Shown here piece by piece: positions 16,439 to 24,654 of a DNA stretch of 64,000 nucleotides. The notes under the pieces were generated by a model. That model did no database searches. It was given only the letters and a program-made list of their open reading frames with translations, and was not told the origin of the DNA. The DNA comes from Roseomonas xinghualingensis (GTDB lineage: Bacteria; Pseudomonadota; Alphaproteobacteria; Acetobacterales; Acetobacteraceae), in NCBI RefSeq assembly GCF_025791835.1, contig NZ_JAOXLP010000019.1:1-64000 (forward strand), written 5' to 3'. The translations under genes were made by a program, and so were the position numbers. Position 1 is the first letter of the stretch. Each line of letters starts with the position of its first letter.

Positions 16439-17839
16439 ATGACCGCCATCGATCCCGCGCTGATGAACGCGGAAACACTCATCGCCCTTTATGCCCGCCG
16501 CGCCCTGAGCCCGGTCGAGGTGCTCAAGGCCATTACCGAGCGTGTGGCCCGGCACAACCCTGCCGTGAACGCCTTCGCGGTGATGAACCCCCATGCCCTG
16601 CGCCAGGCAGGGGAGAGCGAGGCCCGCTGGATGGCCGGGCGCCCGCTTGGCGTGCTGGATGGCGTGCCCTCCACGGTGAAGGACCTGCTGAACATGGCCG
16701 GCTTCCCCACCCGCCGGGGCAGCCGCACCACCGATCCGCGGCCGCAATCCGAGGACGCTCCTGCCGTGCTCGGCCTGAAGGCGGCGGGCGCGGTCATCAT
16801 CGGCAAGACCACCACCACCGAATTCGGCTGGAAAACGCCCGGCGACTGCCCGCTTCACGGGATCACCCGCAATCCCTGGGACTTCCAGCGCACCACCGGC
16901 GGTTCCTCATCCGGCGCGGGCGCGGCGGCGGCGGCGGCCTTCGGCGCCCTGCATATCGGCACGGATGCGGGCGGGTCGATCCGTATTCCCGCCGCCTACT
17001 GCGGCATTATCGGCTTCAAGCCGAGCTATGGCCGCATCCCGCAATGGCCGCATGGCGTCTTCAGCGCGGTGGCTTGCGCCGGTCCGATGACACGCACCGT
17101 GCGTGACGCCGCGCTGATGCTGAACGCGATCGGCCGCGCCGATCCGCGTGACCCGCTCTGCCTGCCCGATGAGCCGCGCGAATGGCGTGCGGGCATCGAG
17201 GATGGTGTGCGCGGCATGCGCATCGCCCTGGTCCGCCGCTGGGGCTACGAACCGCCGCTGGATGCCGATGGCGAGGCCGCCCTGCAGCGCGCCGCCGACA
17301 CGCTGCGCGCCGAGGGGGCCCTGGTGGAGGAGGCCGATCCGGAACTCCCCGACACCCGCCACATCTTCGGGCGTGTCTGGGGCGTGGCCCTGGCCAAGCT
17401 TGTCGCCTCTACCCCGGAGGACAAGCGGAGCGAACTGGATGCCGGGCTGGAGGAGGTTTCGCGCCGCGAAAGCGGCCTCTCGGCCATCGACTTCCTGAAC
17501 GCGGACGCCATGCGCGTGGAGGCAGCCCATCGCATGGCGCTCTTCCATCTGCGCTACGACCTCATTCTGACGGCAGCCACCCCCACGGCCGCCTTCGCCG
17601 CCGACCAGCCGACGATCCGCCCCACCGAAGCCTTGTGGCGCGACTGGGCGCCCTGGACCTTCACCCAGAACCTCACCCGCCAGCCCGCCATCGCGATTCC
17701 GGCGGGGCTGGACCAGGAGGGCATGCCCCGCGCCGTGCAGATCGTGGCCGCCCAGGGCCGGGACGACCTCTGCCTGCGAGGCGCCCGGGCGCTGGAGCGT
17801 GCCCTGGCCATGCCCGAGGCGAACCCGATGGCGATCTGA
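16439..17839 (+). CDS. amidase signature family hydrolase
   Basis: This 466-residue amidase has the full Ser-cisSer-Lys triad in view. Lys81 lies in Ser-Thr-Val-Lys-Asp, the cis-Ser lies in Thr-Thr-Gly-Gly-Ser-Ser-Ser-Gly (about 156), and the nucleophile is Ser180 in Gly-Gly-Ser-Ile-Arg-Ile-Pro-Ala. It hydrolyses an amide bond; the substrate cannot be told from sequence. It is not part of a gatCAB set, as no gatB or gatC is near. The ATG at 16439 is the family-like start; the frame is open back to 16349. It lies in a run of amide and peptide hydrolase genes. Confidence 0.85.
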   Translation: MTAIDPALMNAETLIALYARRALSPVEVLKAITERVARHNPAVNAFAVMNPHALRQAGESEARWMAGRPLGVLDGVPSTVKDLLNMAGFPTRRGSRTTDPRPQSEDAPAVLGLKAAGAVIIGKTTTTEFGWKTPGDCPLHGITRNPWDFQRTTGGSSSGAGAAAAAAFGALHIGTDAGGSIRIPAAYCGIIGFKPSYGRIPQWPHGVFSAVACAGPMTRTVRDAALMLNAIGRADPRDPLCLPDEPREWRAGIEDGVRGMRIALVRRWGYEPPLDADGEAALQRAADTLRAEGALVEEADPELPDTRHIFGRVWGVALAKLVASTPEDKRSELDAGLEEVSRRESGLSAIDFLNADAMRVEAAHRMALFHLRYDLILTAATPTAAFAADQPTIRPTEALWRDWAPWTFTQNLTRQPAIAIPAGLDQEGMPRAVQIVAAQGRDDLCLRGARALERALAMPEANPMAI

Positions 17840-17850
17840 GACTTCCTGGC

Positions 17851-17872
17851 GCCGGGGGGTTGCGCCCCCGGC
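17851..17872. terminator. hairpin after the amidase gene
   Basis: An eight-base stem, GCCGGGGG with CCCCCGGC, has a six-base loop and lies 12 bases past the stop codon. No T-run follows, so its role as a terminator is uncertain. Confidence 0.4.
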
Positions 17873-17925
17873 CTGCCGGGTCCATCCGGGTGCCGGACCG
17901 AACCGCCCGTGATGGAGGCTGTTGA

Positions 17926-19113
17926 ATGAGCGCAACCATTGAAAGCCGTGTTCTGGAATGGCTGGCCGCCCGGGAGGGCGAAATGCTGGCCGAGCTGGAG
18001 GCCATGGTGAACACCGATGGCGGCTCCTACGACAAGGCCGGAGTCGATGCGGTGGGCGCGCAGGTGAAGGCCTTCTTCCAGCGCCATGGGGTCGAGGTGG
18101 AGACGCTGCCGCAGGAGCGCTTCGGCGACTGCATCCGCGCTGTCCTGCCCGGTACCGAGGAAGGTGCCGCCGAGGGCAATGCCCGCCGCAACATCGTGTT
18201 GATGGGCCATCGCGACACTGTCTTCCCCAAGGGGGAGCCGGAGCGCCGCCCCTTCCGTGTGGAGAACGGCATCGCCTATGGCCCCGGTGTCTGCGACATG
18301 AAGGCCGGGCTGGTGATGAACATGTTCGTCATGGCAGCCTTCAAGGCCGCTGGCGGCGCCCCTGGCCCGCTGGTCGGGCTTTTCACGGGCGATGAGGAGA
18401 TCGGTTCCCCCGAGGGCCGCCCGGTGATCGAGTCCGAGGCCCGCCGCGCGCGCGTCGTCTTCAACTCCGAGCCGGGCCGCGCCAATGGTGGGGTGGTGAC
18501 GGGGCGCAAGGGCGGCGTCTTCATGGTGGTGGACATCGAGGGCCGCGCCGCGCATTCCGGCGGCAATTTCGAAGCCGGTATCAGCGCCATTGGCGAGCTG
18601 GCGCAGAAGGTCACCGCCATCCATGCGCTCACCGACCTGAATCGCGGCATCACGTTGAATGTCGGGCTGGTCAGCGGCGGCCAGAGCGTGAACACGGTCG
18701 CCCCCTACGCCCAGCTGCAGATCGACCTGCGCTATGTCGAGCCCGCCGACCGCGAAGAGGTGATGGGCAAGATCCACGCGATCGTCGAGCGCTCCTATGT
18801 TCCTGGCACCCGCGCCACGCTGACGGTACGTGGCGAGTTCCTGCCCCTGACCCAGACGCCCGCCGCGGCCAAGGTCTTCAAGATGTACCAGGCGGCGGCG
18901 GCTGAGAGCGGCCTCTCCATCACCGGCGAGTTCTCCGGCGGCTGCGCGGATAGCGGGTTCACTGCGGCGGTCGGTGCCCCGACCCTCTGCTCCGTGGGCC
19001 CGGTGGGCGGCAAGGCGCACAGCCCTGAGGAGTACATGGAGGTCGGGACCATGGTGCCCCGCGCCCAGGCGCTGGCGCGCGCCATCCTCCGGCTGGACCA
19101 GGCGGGGCTGTAA
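17926..19113 (+). CDS. M20 family metallopeptidase (carboxypeptidase G2-like)
   Basis: This 395-residue dizinc peptidase has the expected metal ligands and catalytic acids: His95 in Gly-His-Arg-Asp-Thr-Val, Asp124 in Cys-Asp-Met-Lys-Ala-Gly, and Glu157-Glu158 in Gly-Asp-Glu-Glu-Ile-Gly. A His-Ser-Gly-Gly lid-domain motif follows near 207. Sequence order is that of the ArgE/DapE/CPG2 group, most like glutamate carboxypeptidases. No signal peptide is seen. It would release an amino acid from an N-acyl or peptide substrate in the cytoplasm. A small membrane protein and diaminopropionate ammonia-lyase follow. Confidence 0.88.
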   Translation: MSATIESRVLEWLAAREGEMLAELEAMVNTDGGSYDKAGVDAVGAQVKAFFQRHGVEVETLPQERFGDCIRAVLPGTEEGAAEGNARRNIVLMGHRDTVFPKGEPERRPFRVENGIAYGPGVCDMKAGLVMNMFVMAAFKAAGGAPGPLVGLFTGDEEIGSPEGRPVIESEARRARVVFNSEPGRANGGVVTGRKGGVFMVVDIEGRAAHSGGNFEAGISAIGELAQKVTAIHALTDLNRGITLNVGLVSGGQSVNTVAPYAQLQIDLRYVEPADREEVMGKIHAIVERSYVPGTRATLTVRGEFLPLTQTPAAAKVFKMYQAAAAESGLSITGEFSGGCADSGFTAAVGAPTLCSVGPVGGKAHSPEEYMEVGTMVPRAQALARAILRLDQAGL

Positions 19114-19269
19114 GCCACGCCCAGGTCCATCAAGGCGGGGCTGCGGGGCCTGGCGGTCCCGCTGCTCCTGCTCTCGGCGGTTGGGGAGGGGCCTTCCCGC
19201 GCCTGCGCGGCGCCAGTCGCGCAGGAACAGCCGGACCCGCCCCGCCGTAGCTGCGCCGGTAGTCAGGAG

Positions 19270-19413
19270 ATGGTGGCCTTCGGCCGGATGCTGCTCGATT
19301 ACGGCATCGAGACGCTGAAATACGGCATCGGCATCATCCTGGTCTTCCTTGGCCTGGTGGTCATGGCGGTGGGCTACCTACTGATGCTGATCGACCTGCT
19401 CTTCTGCCGGTAA
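19270..19413 (+). CDS. small single-helix membrane protein
   Basis: A 47-residue frame from ATG 19270 to TAA 19413 holds one strongly hydrophobic helix (about residues 18-44). The frame is open all the way back to the stop of the M20 gene. The extra 52 codons read like a signal peptide ending Cys-Ala-Ala, but contain no ATG, GTG or TTG. An unusual CTG or ATC start would give a longer, processed form. AGGAG abuts the ATG, which is too close to be ideal. No function is assigned. Confidence 0.4.
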   Translation: MVAFGRMLLDYGIETLKYGIGIILVFLGLVVMAVGYLLMLIDLLFCR

Positions 19414-19457
19414 CGGCCGGATTGCCCACCGGCACGGGGCGTGGCCATCTGCGGCAC

Positions 19458-20690
19458 ATGATCGGCCATCCTTTCCGCCTCTTCCCCAATCCCCGCCATG
19501 GTGTGCCCGGCGTCGTCGTGCTGCCCGAGGGTGGCTGGCGGCGGGCGCGCGATGCCATCACCGCCTGGCCCGGCTATGCTCCCACGCCGCTGCTGCCGTT
19601 GGAGGATGTGGCCGGGGCGCTCGGGCTGGCCTCCGTGCACTACAAGGACGAGGCGGCGCGCTTCGGCCTTGGCTCCTTCAAGGCGCTAGGCGGGGCACAT
19701 GCCGTCTCCCGCGCGGTGGCGCAGGAGCTGGCCCGGCGCGGCATCGCCACCAACGCCACGCCCACCGATCTGGAATCCGGCCGCTACGCCGCTGCCACCG
19801 CCGGCATCACCGTCACCTGTGCCACGGACGGCAATCATGGCCGCAGCGTTGCCTGGGGCGCCCGGCGCTTCGGCGCGCGCTGCGTGATCTTCGTGCATCC
19901 CGGCGTCACCCAGGGCCGCCGTGACGCGATCGCAGCCTTTGGTGCCGAGGTGCGTGAGGTTCCGGGGAACTATGACGATTCCGTTCGGGCCTCTGAGGTT
20001 GCCGCGCGGGATGGTGGCTGGCTGCTCGTCTCCGACACCTCCTGGCCCGGCTATACGGAAGTGCCGCGTGAGGTGATGCAGGGCTACCGCCTGATGGCCG
20101 AGGAGGCGCTGGACGCCATGCCGGCGCCACCGAGCCATGTCTTCATCCAGGGTGGGGTCGGCGGCGTTGCCGCAGCCGTTTCGGTGGCGCTGCGGGCCCG
20201 GCATGGCAGCAGCCCGCGGCTGGTGGTGGTGGAGCCCGACCGCGCCGCCTGCCTGCTGGCCAGCGCCGAGGCCGGTGCCCTCACCACCGTTCCCGGGGAG
20301 CTGGACACGGTCATGGCTGGCCTCGCCTGCGGAGAGCCGAGCCTGTTGGCCTGGCAGGAGCTGGAACGCGCCGCCTTCGCCTTTATGGCCATTCCGGATT
20401 CGTCCGCAATTGCAGCCATGCGCCTGCTTGCCCAGCGCGAGGCATCCATACGGGCAGGGGAGAGCGGGGTGGCCGGCCTCGCCGCGCTGGTGCTCGCCGC
20501 GCATGATCCTGCCGCGCGGGCCGGGCTGGGCCTGGAAAAGGAGAGCAGAATCCTGCTCTTCGGGACGGAAGGGGCTACCGATCCGGACCTTTATGATCGG
20601 CTCGTGAGCGCCCAGGACGTTGACATGGGGCCCTTCACACCCCTTCTTGAGATGAAGAACTACAACATGCCGAGAACGCCCCTTAAATGA
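19458..20690 (+). CDS. dpaL: diaminopropionate ammonia-lyase
   Basis: This 410-residue fold-type II PLP enzyme degrades 2,3-diaminopropionate to pyruvate and ammonia. The PLP lysine is Lys75 in Phe-Gly-Leu-Gly-Ser-Phe-Lys-Ala-Leu-Gly-Gly, the DpaL/YgeX signature. Thr-Asp-Gly-Asn-His-Gly-Arg and a Gly-Gly-Val-Gly-Gly phosphate loop follow. I chose ATG 19458 over a TTG at 19422. The 3' end overlaps the start of a Bug-type binding protein by four bases, so the receptor probably serves uptake of a related compound. M20 peptidases are encoded on both sides. Confidence 0.85.
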   Translation: MIGHPFRLFPNPRHGVPGVVVLPEGGWRRARDAITAWPGYAPTPLLPLEDVAGALGLASVHYKDEAARFGLGSFKALGGAHAVSRAVAQELARRGIATNATPTDLESGRYAAATAGITVTCATDGNHGRSVAWGARRFGARCVIFVHPGVTQGRRDAIAAFGAEVREVPGNYDDSVRASEVAARDGGWLLVSDTSWPGYTEVPREVMQGYRLMAEEALDAMPAPPSHVFIQGGVGGVAAAVSVALRARHGSSPRLVVVEPDRAACLLASAEAGALTTVPGELDTVMAGLACGEPSLLAWQELERAAFAFMAIPDSSAIAAMRLLAQREASIRAGESGVAGLAALVLAAHDPAARAGLGLEKESRILLFGTEGATDPDLYDRLVSAQDVDMGPFTPLLEMKNYNMPRTPLK

Positions 20691-21673
20691 TCCTGCGTCG
20701 TCATCTGATCGCGGGCGCTGCGGGCCTTGCCGCTGCCCCGCTCGCTGCTCCCGCCGTCCGGGCTCAGACCCGCTGGCCCACGGCCCCTGTACGCTTCGTC
20801 GTCCCTTTCGCGGCTGGCGGTCCGACCGATGTGCCCGCGCGCCTCATCGCCGATGAGCTCTCCAAGATGCTGCCGCAGCGCGTGATCGTGGAGAACCGCA
20901 CGGGCGCTGGCGTTGTCGTCGGCTCCGATGTTGTGGCGAAGGCTCCGAAGGACGGCCAGACCCTTCTCTACACCACGATCGCCCATGCGGCCCTGCGCCC
21001 GATCTTCCCGAATCTGCCCTTCGATCCGATCGCGGACTTCACCCCTGTCGCGCTCACCGGCGTCATCCCGATGCTGATGATGGTGAACAAGGATCTTCCG
21101 GTGAACTCGCTGCCGGAGTTGATCGAGCTTTTCAAGAAGAACCCGGGCAAGTACGACTACGCCTCCACCGGCAACGGCGCCGCGCTGCATCTGGCGAGCG
21201 AGCTGTTCCTGAAGCAGGCTGGTGGCCTCAAGGTGAACCACGTCCCCTATCGCGGCTCGGCCGCCGCCATGCCGGACCTGCTGAACGGCACCGTGGTCAT
21301 GATGCTGGACGTCGCCAACTCGGCGCTGCCTTTCGTGACGCGCGGCGAGGTGAAGGGCTTGGCCATCTCCGGCATGAACCGCCTGCCGCAGGTTCCGAAC
21401 ATCCCCACCTTCAACGAGGCGGGCGTGCCCGGCTATGAGGCCTATACCTGGCACATGGTGCTGGCCCCCTCGGGCACGCCGGAGCCCATCGTCAATGCGG
21501 TGAACGAGGCGGTGAACAAGGTGATGGCGATGGAGAGCGTGAAGGAGCGCCTCTCCGCCCTCACCATGGAAACCCGCTCCAACACCACACCGGCCACGAC
21601 CAAGAAGTGGCTGGGCGACGAGATCGTCAAGTGGGAGGCGATCATCCGCGAGGCGGGCATCGCAGCCAACTGA
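20687..21673 (+). CDS. Bug/TctC-family periplasmic solute-binding protein
   Basis: This 328-residue protein starts within the dpaL stop (ATGA). It has a signal peptide (residues 1-26, Arg-Arg then Ala-rich, ending Val-Arg-Ala). Family blocks are Val-Pro-Phe-Ala-Ala-Gly-Gly-Pro-Thr-Asp, Val-Glu-Asn-Arg-Thr-Gly-Ala-Gly and Val-Pro-Tyr-Arg-Gly. No transporter membrane genes are adjacent. Coupling to dpaL suggests a role in sensing or capturing an amino-acid-like ligand. It is the second orphan Bug receptor within 6.5 kb. Confidence 0.9.
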   Translation: MILRRHLIAGAAGLAAAPLAAPAVRAQTRWPTAPVRFVVPFAAGGPTDVPARLIADELSKMLPQRVIVENRTGAGVVVGSDVVAKAPKDGQTLLYTTIAHAALRPIFPNLPFDPIADFTPVALTGVIPMLMMVNKDLPVNSLPELIELFKKNPGKYDYASTGNGAALHLASELFLKQAGGLKVNHVPYRGSAAAMPDLLNGTVVMMLDVANSALPFVTRGEVKGLAISGMNRLPQVPNIPTFNEAGVPGYEAYTWHMVLAPSGTPEPIVNAVNEAVNKVMAMESVKERLSALTMETRSNTTPATTKKWLGDEIVKWEAIIREAGIAAN

Positions 21674-21695
21674 TCAGGCAGGCTTCCTGAATGAG

Positions 21696-21724
21696 CGGCG
21701 GGGGAGGCATCCCCCGCCGTTTTT
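21696..21724 (+). terminator. intrinsic terminator of the dpaL operon
   Basis: The nine-base stem CGGCGGGGG with CCCCCGCCG, a six-base loop and five T residues give a strong rho-independent terminator 22 bases past the stop. Confidence 0.85.
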
Positions 21725-21756
21725 CGTTCTGGCACCGCTTGGTCCGGTTCCGGGGA

Positions 21757-21779
21757 CCGGGGAGCCGCAGGCTCCCCGG
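21757..21779. other. strong hairpin between convergent genes
   Basis: CCGGGGAGCC and GGCTCCCCGG form a perfect ten-base stem with a three-base loop. No T-run adjoins it on either strand. It may help end the leftward transcript or be a copy of a dispersed palindrome. Confidence 0.4.
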
Positions 21780-21802
21780 GGTGGCGAAGGCTAAAGGCTA
21801 GC

Positions 21803-23230
21803 TCAAACCCCCTGACCCATCGCCTTGATCGGCGGCGACAGGTCCTTCGGAAGCGGCGACTGGTAAGGCTGCCCGCCCGTCCGCTCCTTGAATTCCGCCT
21901 TGGCTCGCTCGATCAGCTTGGGATCGCGCAGCGCGTCCACGGCGGTGCCGGCCATTACCTTCGCCACATGCACCATGCCCTTATGAGCGGCCGGCGACTT
22001 GCCCTGGGCGGTCAGCTGCCAGGAATGGAAGGGCGTGCCGATCGCGCATGTGGCGCCGCGCGCCTGCACGGTGGGAACGGCCCAGGAGACGTCGCCCACA
22101 TCGGTGGAGCCGACGCCGCCCTCGCCCCTGTTCTCCAGCGGCACGATGATGTCGCAGAGGGTCTTACCCTTCTCGACCTTCAGCCCGTGGCGGCGATGGG
22201 CCGCGGCGATATCCTGCTCCGTCAGCGTCGCCTGGATCTGCGCGGCGTATTCACGGTCCGCATCATCCCAGTGGGGCGGGCCGAGGCGCAGGAAGTTGTC
22301 GTACATCGCCTTCTCCAGCGGCGCGTTGCCGAGGAGGTTGGACACGGCGCTGACCACATTCGTCTCGACGCGCGTCTCGGTCATCAGCGCGGCGCCCTCG
22401 GCGATCTTCTTCACGCGGCCGACGAGCATGTTCAGCTCCGGCAGGTCACGCGCGCGGATCAGGTAGCGCACCTTCGCGCGGGACTGCACGACATTCGGCG
22501 CGATGCCACCGCCATCGAGCATGGCGTAATGGATGCGCGCATGGTCGGGCATATGCTCGCGCATGTAGTTCACGCCGACATTCATCAGCTCCACGGCATC
22601 CAGCGCGGAGCGGCCCAGCTCCGGCGCGGCGGCGGCGTGGGAAGCGCGGCCATGGAAGGTGAAGTCGATGCGGGTGTTCGCCAGCGATACCGCCTCATTC
22701 ACGCCGGAGAAGGAAGCCGGGTGCCAGGAGATGGCGATGTCCACGTCGTCGAAGATGCCGTCGCGCGCCATGAAGCCCTTGGCGGCGCCGCCCTCCTCGG
22801 CGGGGCAGCCATAGTAGCGCACGCGGCCGGGAATGTTGTTTGCCTTCAGCCAGTCCTTCACAGCGGCCGCGGCGAGGAGGGCTGCGGCTCCAAGCAGGTT
22901 GTGGCCGCAGCCATGGCCATGGCCACCGGCTTCCACTTCCTTGTGCTCGGCGATGCCGGCCACCTGGGAAAGGCCCGGAAGTGCGTCATACTCGCCGAGG
23001 ATCGCGATGACCGGGCCGCCCTCGCCATATTCACCCATTACGGCGGTCGGGATGCCGGCGAGGTCCTTCTCGATCCGGAAGCCCTCCTTCTCCATCATCG
23101 CCAGGTGCTCGGCCACCGAACGGTGTTCGGTATAGGCGATCTCCGGCATCTCCCAGACGCGGTCGCTGAAGGCTGCGTAGTCCTCTTTCCGCTCGTCCAC
23201 CGCGCGCCAGACGCGTTCGTCGTTCTGCAT
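21803..23230 (-). CDS. M20 family amidohydrolase, AbgB-like
   Basis: This 475-residue protein resembles p-aminobenzoyl-glutamate hydrolase subunit B and related amidohydrolases. Metal-site blocks are Gly-Glu-Tyr-Asp-Ala-Leu-Pro-Gly, Gly-His-Gly-His-Gly-Cys-Gly-His-Asn and Cys-Pro-Ala-Glu-Glu-Gly-Gly. The dimerisation domain contains Gly-Arg-Ala-Ser-His-Ala-Ala. No AbgA partner is present. It should hydrolyse an N-acyl amino acid or aminoacyl amide in the cytoplasm. The gene lies 12 bases downstream of an ABC-type binding protein, so the pair is one operon for uptake and cleavage. Confidence 0.85.
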   Translation of the reverse strand: MQNDERVWRAVDERKEDYAAFSDRVWEMPEIAYTEHRSVAEHLAMMEKEGFRIEKDLAGIPTAVMGEYGEGGPVIAILGEYDALPGLSQVAGIAEHKEVEAGGHGHGCGHNLLGAAALLAAAAVKDWLKANNIPGRVRYYGCPAEEGGAAKGFMARDGIFDDVDIAISWHPASFSGVNEAVSLANTRIDFTFHGRASHAAAAPELGRSALDAVELMNVGVNYMREHMPDHARIHYAMLDGGGIAPNVVQSRAKVRYLIRARDLPELNMLVGRVKKIAEGAALMTETRVETNVVSAVSNLLGNAPLEKAMYDNFLRLGPPHWDDADREYAAQIQATLTEQDIAAAHRRHGLKVEKGKTLCDIIVPLENRGEGGVGSTDVGDVSWAVPTVQARGATCAIGTPFHSWQLTAQGKSPAAHKGMVHVAKVMAGTAVDALRDPKLIERAKAEFKERTGGQPYQSPLPKDLSPPIKAMGQGV

Positions 23231-23242
23231 GGTTCCAGTTCC

Positions 23243-24499
23243 TCAGTCGGTCCCAAGGCGGGCGCGTGGCTTTGCCACGGCGGCAACCTCAGGGTGGATG
23301 GTGACGAGCCGACCGTCCTGCCATTGCATCAACCAGGGGCAGGCGCGGGTGTTCTGGCCCCGCTCATCAAAGGCGGCGCCCCAGCCGGTGGGGGTAGCGC
23401 CCTTCGCCAGATCGGTCGCGAGCATGGCAGCGCGGAGCTTTTCCTTCTCAGCGCTGCCAGCGCGCTGGATAGCGTCGAAGGCAACATGTGCGCCGAAATG
23501 GTTCGCCAGGCTGAGGCCGCAGCGCGGGTCGGAACCGTAGCGGCGCTTATAGGCCTCGGCGAAGGCGGCATTGCCCGGGGCTATGCGGTCAGAGATGGCG
23601 AACTGGGTGAAACCGATGTCCATCACGCCATCCATCGACGGGCCGACGGAGCGAGCGGTGTCGCTCAGGCTGTAACCGGCGCCGCTGCCGATGATCATGC
23701 GCGGGCGCCAGCCCGCCTCCCGCAGGTTGCGGAAGAGGAGGATCACGTCATTCTGGTTCGCCGCGTGAAGCAGTACATTGACCGAGGCCTCGCGCAGCCG
23801 CTGCACGGCCGGGGTAAGGTCGGCGCTGCGCGCCGGATAGCCGATCCGCTCGGCCACCTGAATGTTCGCCTCCCGCAGGCGCGCGACCTGCAGTTCGGCG
23901 AGCGAGTTGCCATAGAGCCCGTCCTCATGCAGCAGCCCCACGCGAAGAGCGCTGCGGGGAAGCTCCAGCAATGGCGGCAGCACCTCGGCCACCGCCCGCG
24001 CCGCCACCCGGGCGAAGTCGCTGGCCTGCGGGCAGGTGCGGAACACGTTGCGGAAGCCACGCTCCATGATCCCGTCGGCGATCGCGCACAGCTCGAAGAA
24101 GGGAATGCCCTGCGCATCGCTGAGCTGAGTGGCGGCGAAGGAGACGGGCGAGGAATAGCTGCCGAAGAGGAAGGCGGCGCGTTCCTGCCCCATCAGCCGG
24201 CGCGTCTCGGCCACGGCCGCAGCTTCGTCGGGTGCATCCGCGCGCAACAGGCGGATGGGGCGGGAGAGGAGGCCGCCGGCGGCGTTGCGCTCCTCCACCG
24301 CCATTTCCAGTCCCCGGAAGGATTCGTCGCCCAGCAGGCCGGCGCTGCCCGTGAGGGGATAGATTGCCCCGACGCGCCATTCCGCCGCGGCGGGGGCAGG
24401 GCCAGTGGCCCCTCCCGGCACCTGGGCACCAAGGCCACGGGGCAGCAGGCCTAGGGCAAGGGCCGCGAGAAGGCTGCGGCGCGACGCGGCCGGACGCAT
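23243..24499 (-). CDS. ABC transporter substrate-binding protein (amino acid/amide type)
   Basis: This 418-residue periplasmic protein of the LivJ/UrtA-like class has a signal peptide with Arg-Arg at residues 7-8 and a hydrophobic core to about 25. The mature N-terminus reads Val-Gly-Ala-Ile-Tyr-Pro-Leu-Thr-Gly, the class signature, and Val-Glu-Glu-Arg-Asn-Ala-Ala-Gly-Gly follows. I chose ATG 24499; a TTG at 24535 is less likely. No permease or ATPase genes adjoin. It is co-directional with the AbgB-like gene. Confidence 0.85.
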   Translation of the reverse strand: MRPAASRRSLLAALALGLLPRGLGAQVPGGATGPAPAAAEWRVGAIYPLTGSAGLLGDESFRGLEMAVEERNAAGGLLSRPIRLLRADAPDEAAAVAETRRLMGQERAAFLFGSYSSPVSFAATQLSDAQGIPFFELCAIADGIMERGFRNVFRTCPQASDFARVAARAVAEVLPPLLELPRSALRVGLLHEDGLYGNSLAELQVARLREANIQVAERIGYPARSADLTPAVQRLREASVNVLLHAANQNDVILLFRNLREAGWRPRMIIGSGAGYSLSDTARSVGPSMDGVMDIGFTQFAISDRIAPGNAAFAEAYKRRYGSDPRCGLSLANHFGAHVAFDAIQRAGSAEKEKLRAAMLATDLAKGATPTGWGAAFDERGQNTRACPWLMQWQDGRLVTIHPEVAAVAKPRARLGTD

Positions 24500-24654
24500 C
24501 GTCCTTCGATCCTCTCGCGTTCCATGGATGCTCAATCGTCGCCGCTGGGGCGTTCTGGCGCAAGGCCATCAGGTGGTCGTTCTTCACTGTGCCATGCTTG
24601 ACGGCGGCTGCCCTGCCGACGACCTTCCGGCCTCCTGCCTGGAGGACGCCCCGC

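Noticed and set aside
21968..24454. 828-codon open frame on the plus strand
   Set aside because: It is the antisense shadow of the AbgB-like and ABC binding-protein genes, both of which have clear family motifs on the minus strand.
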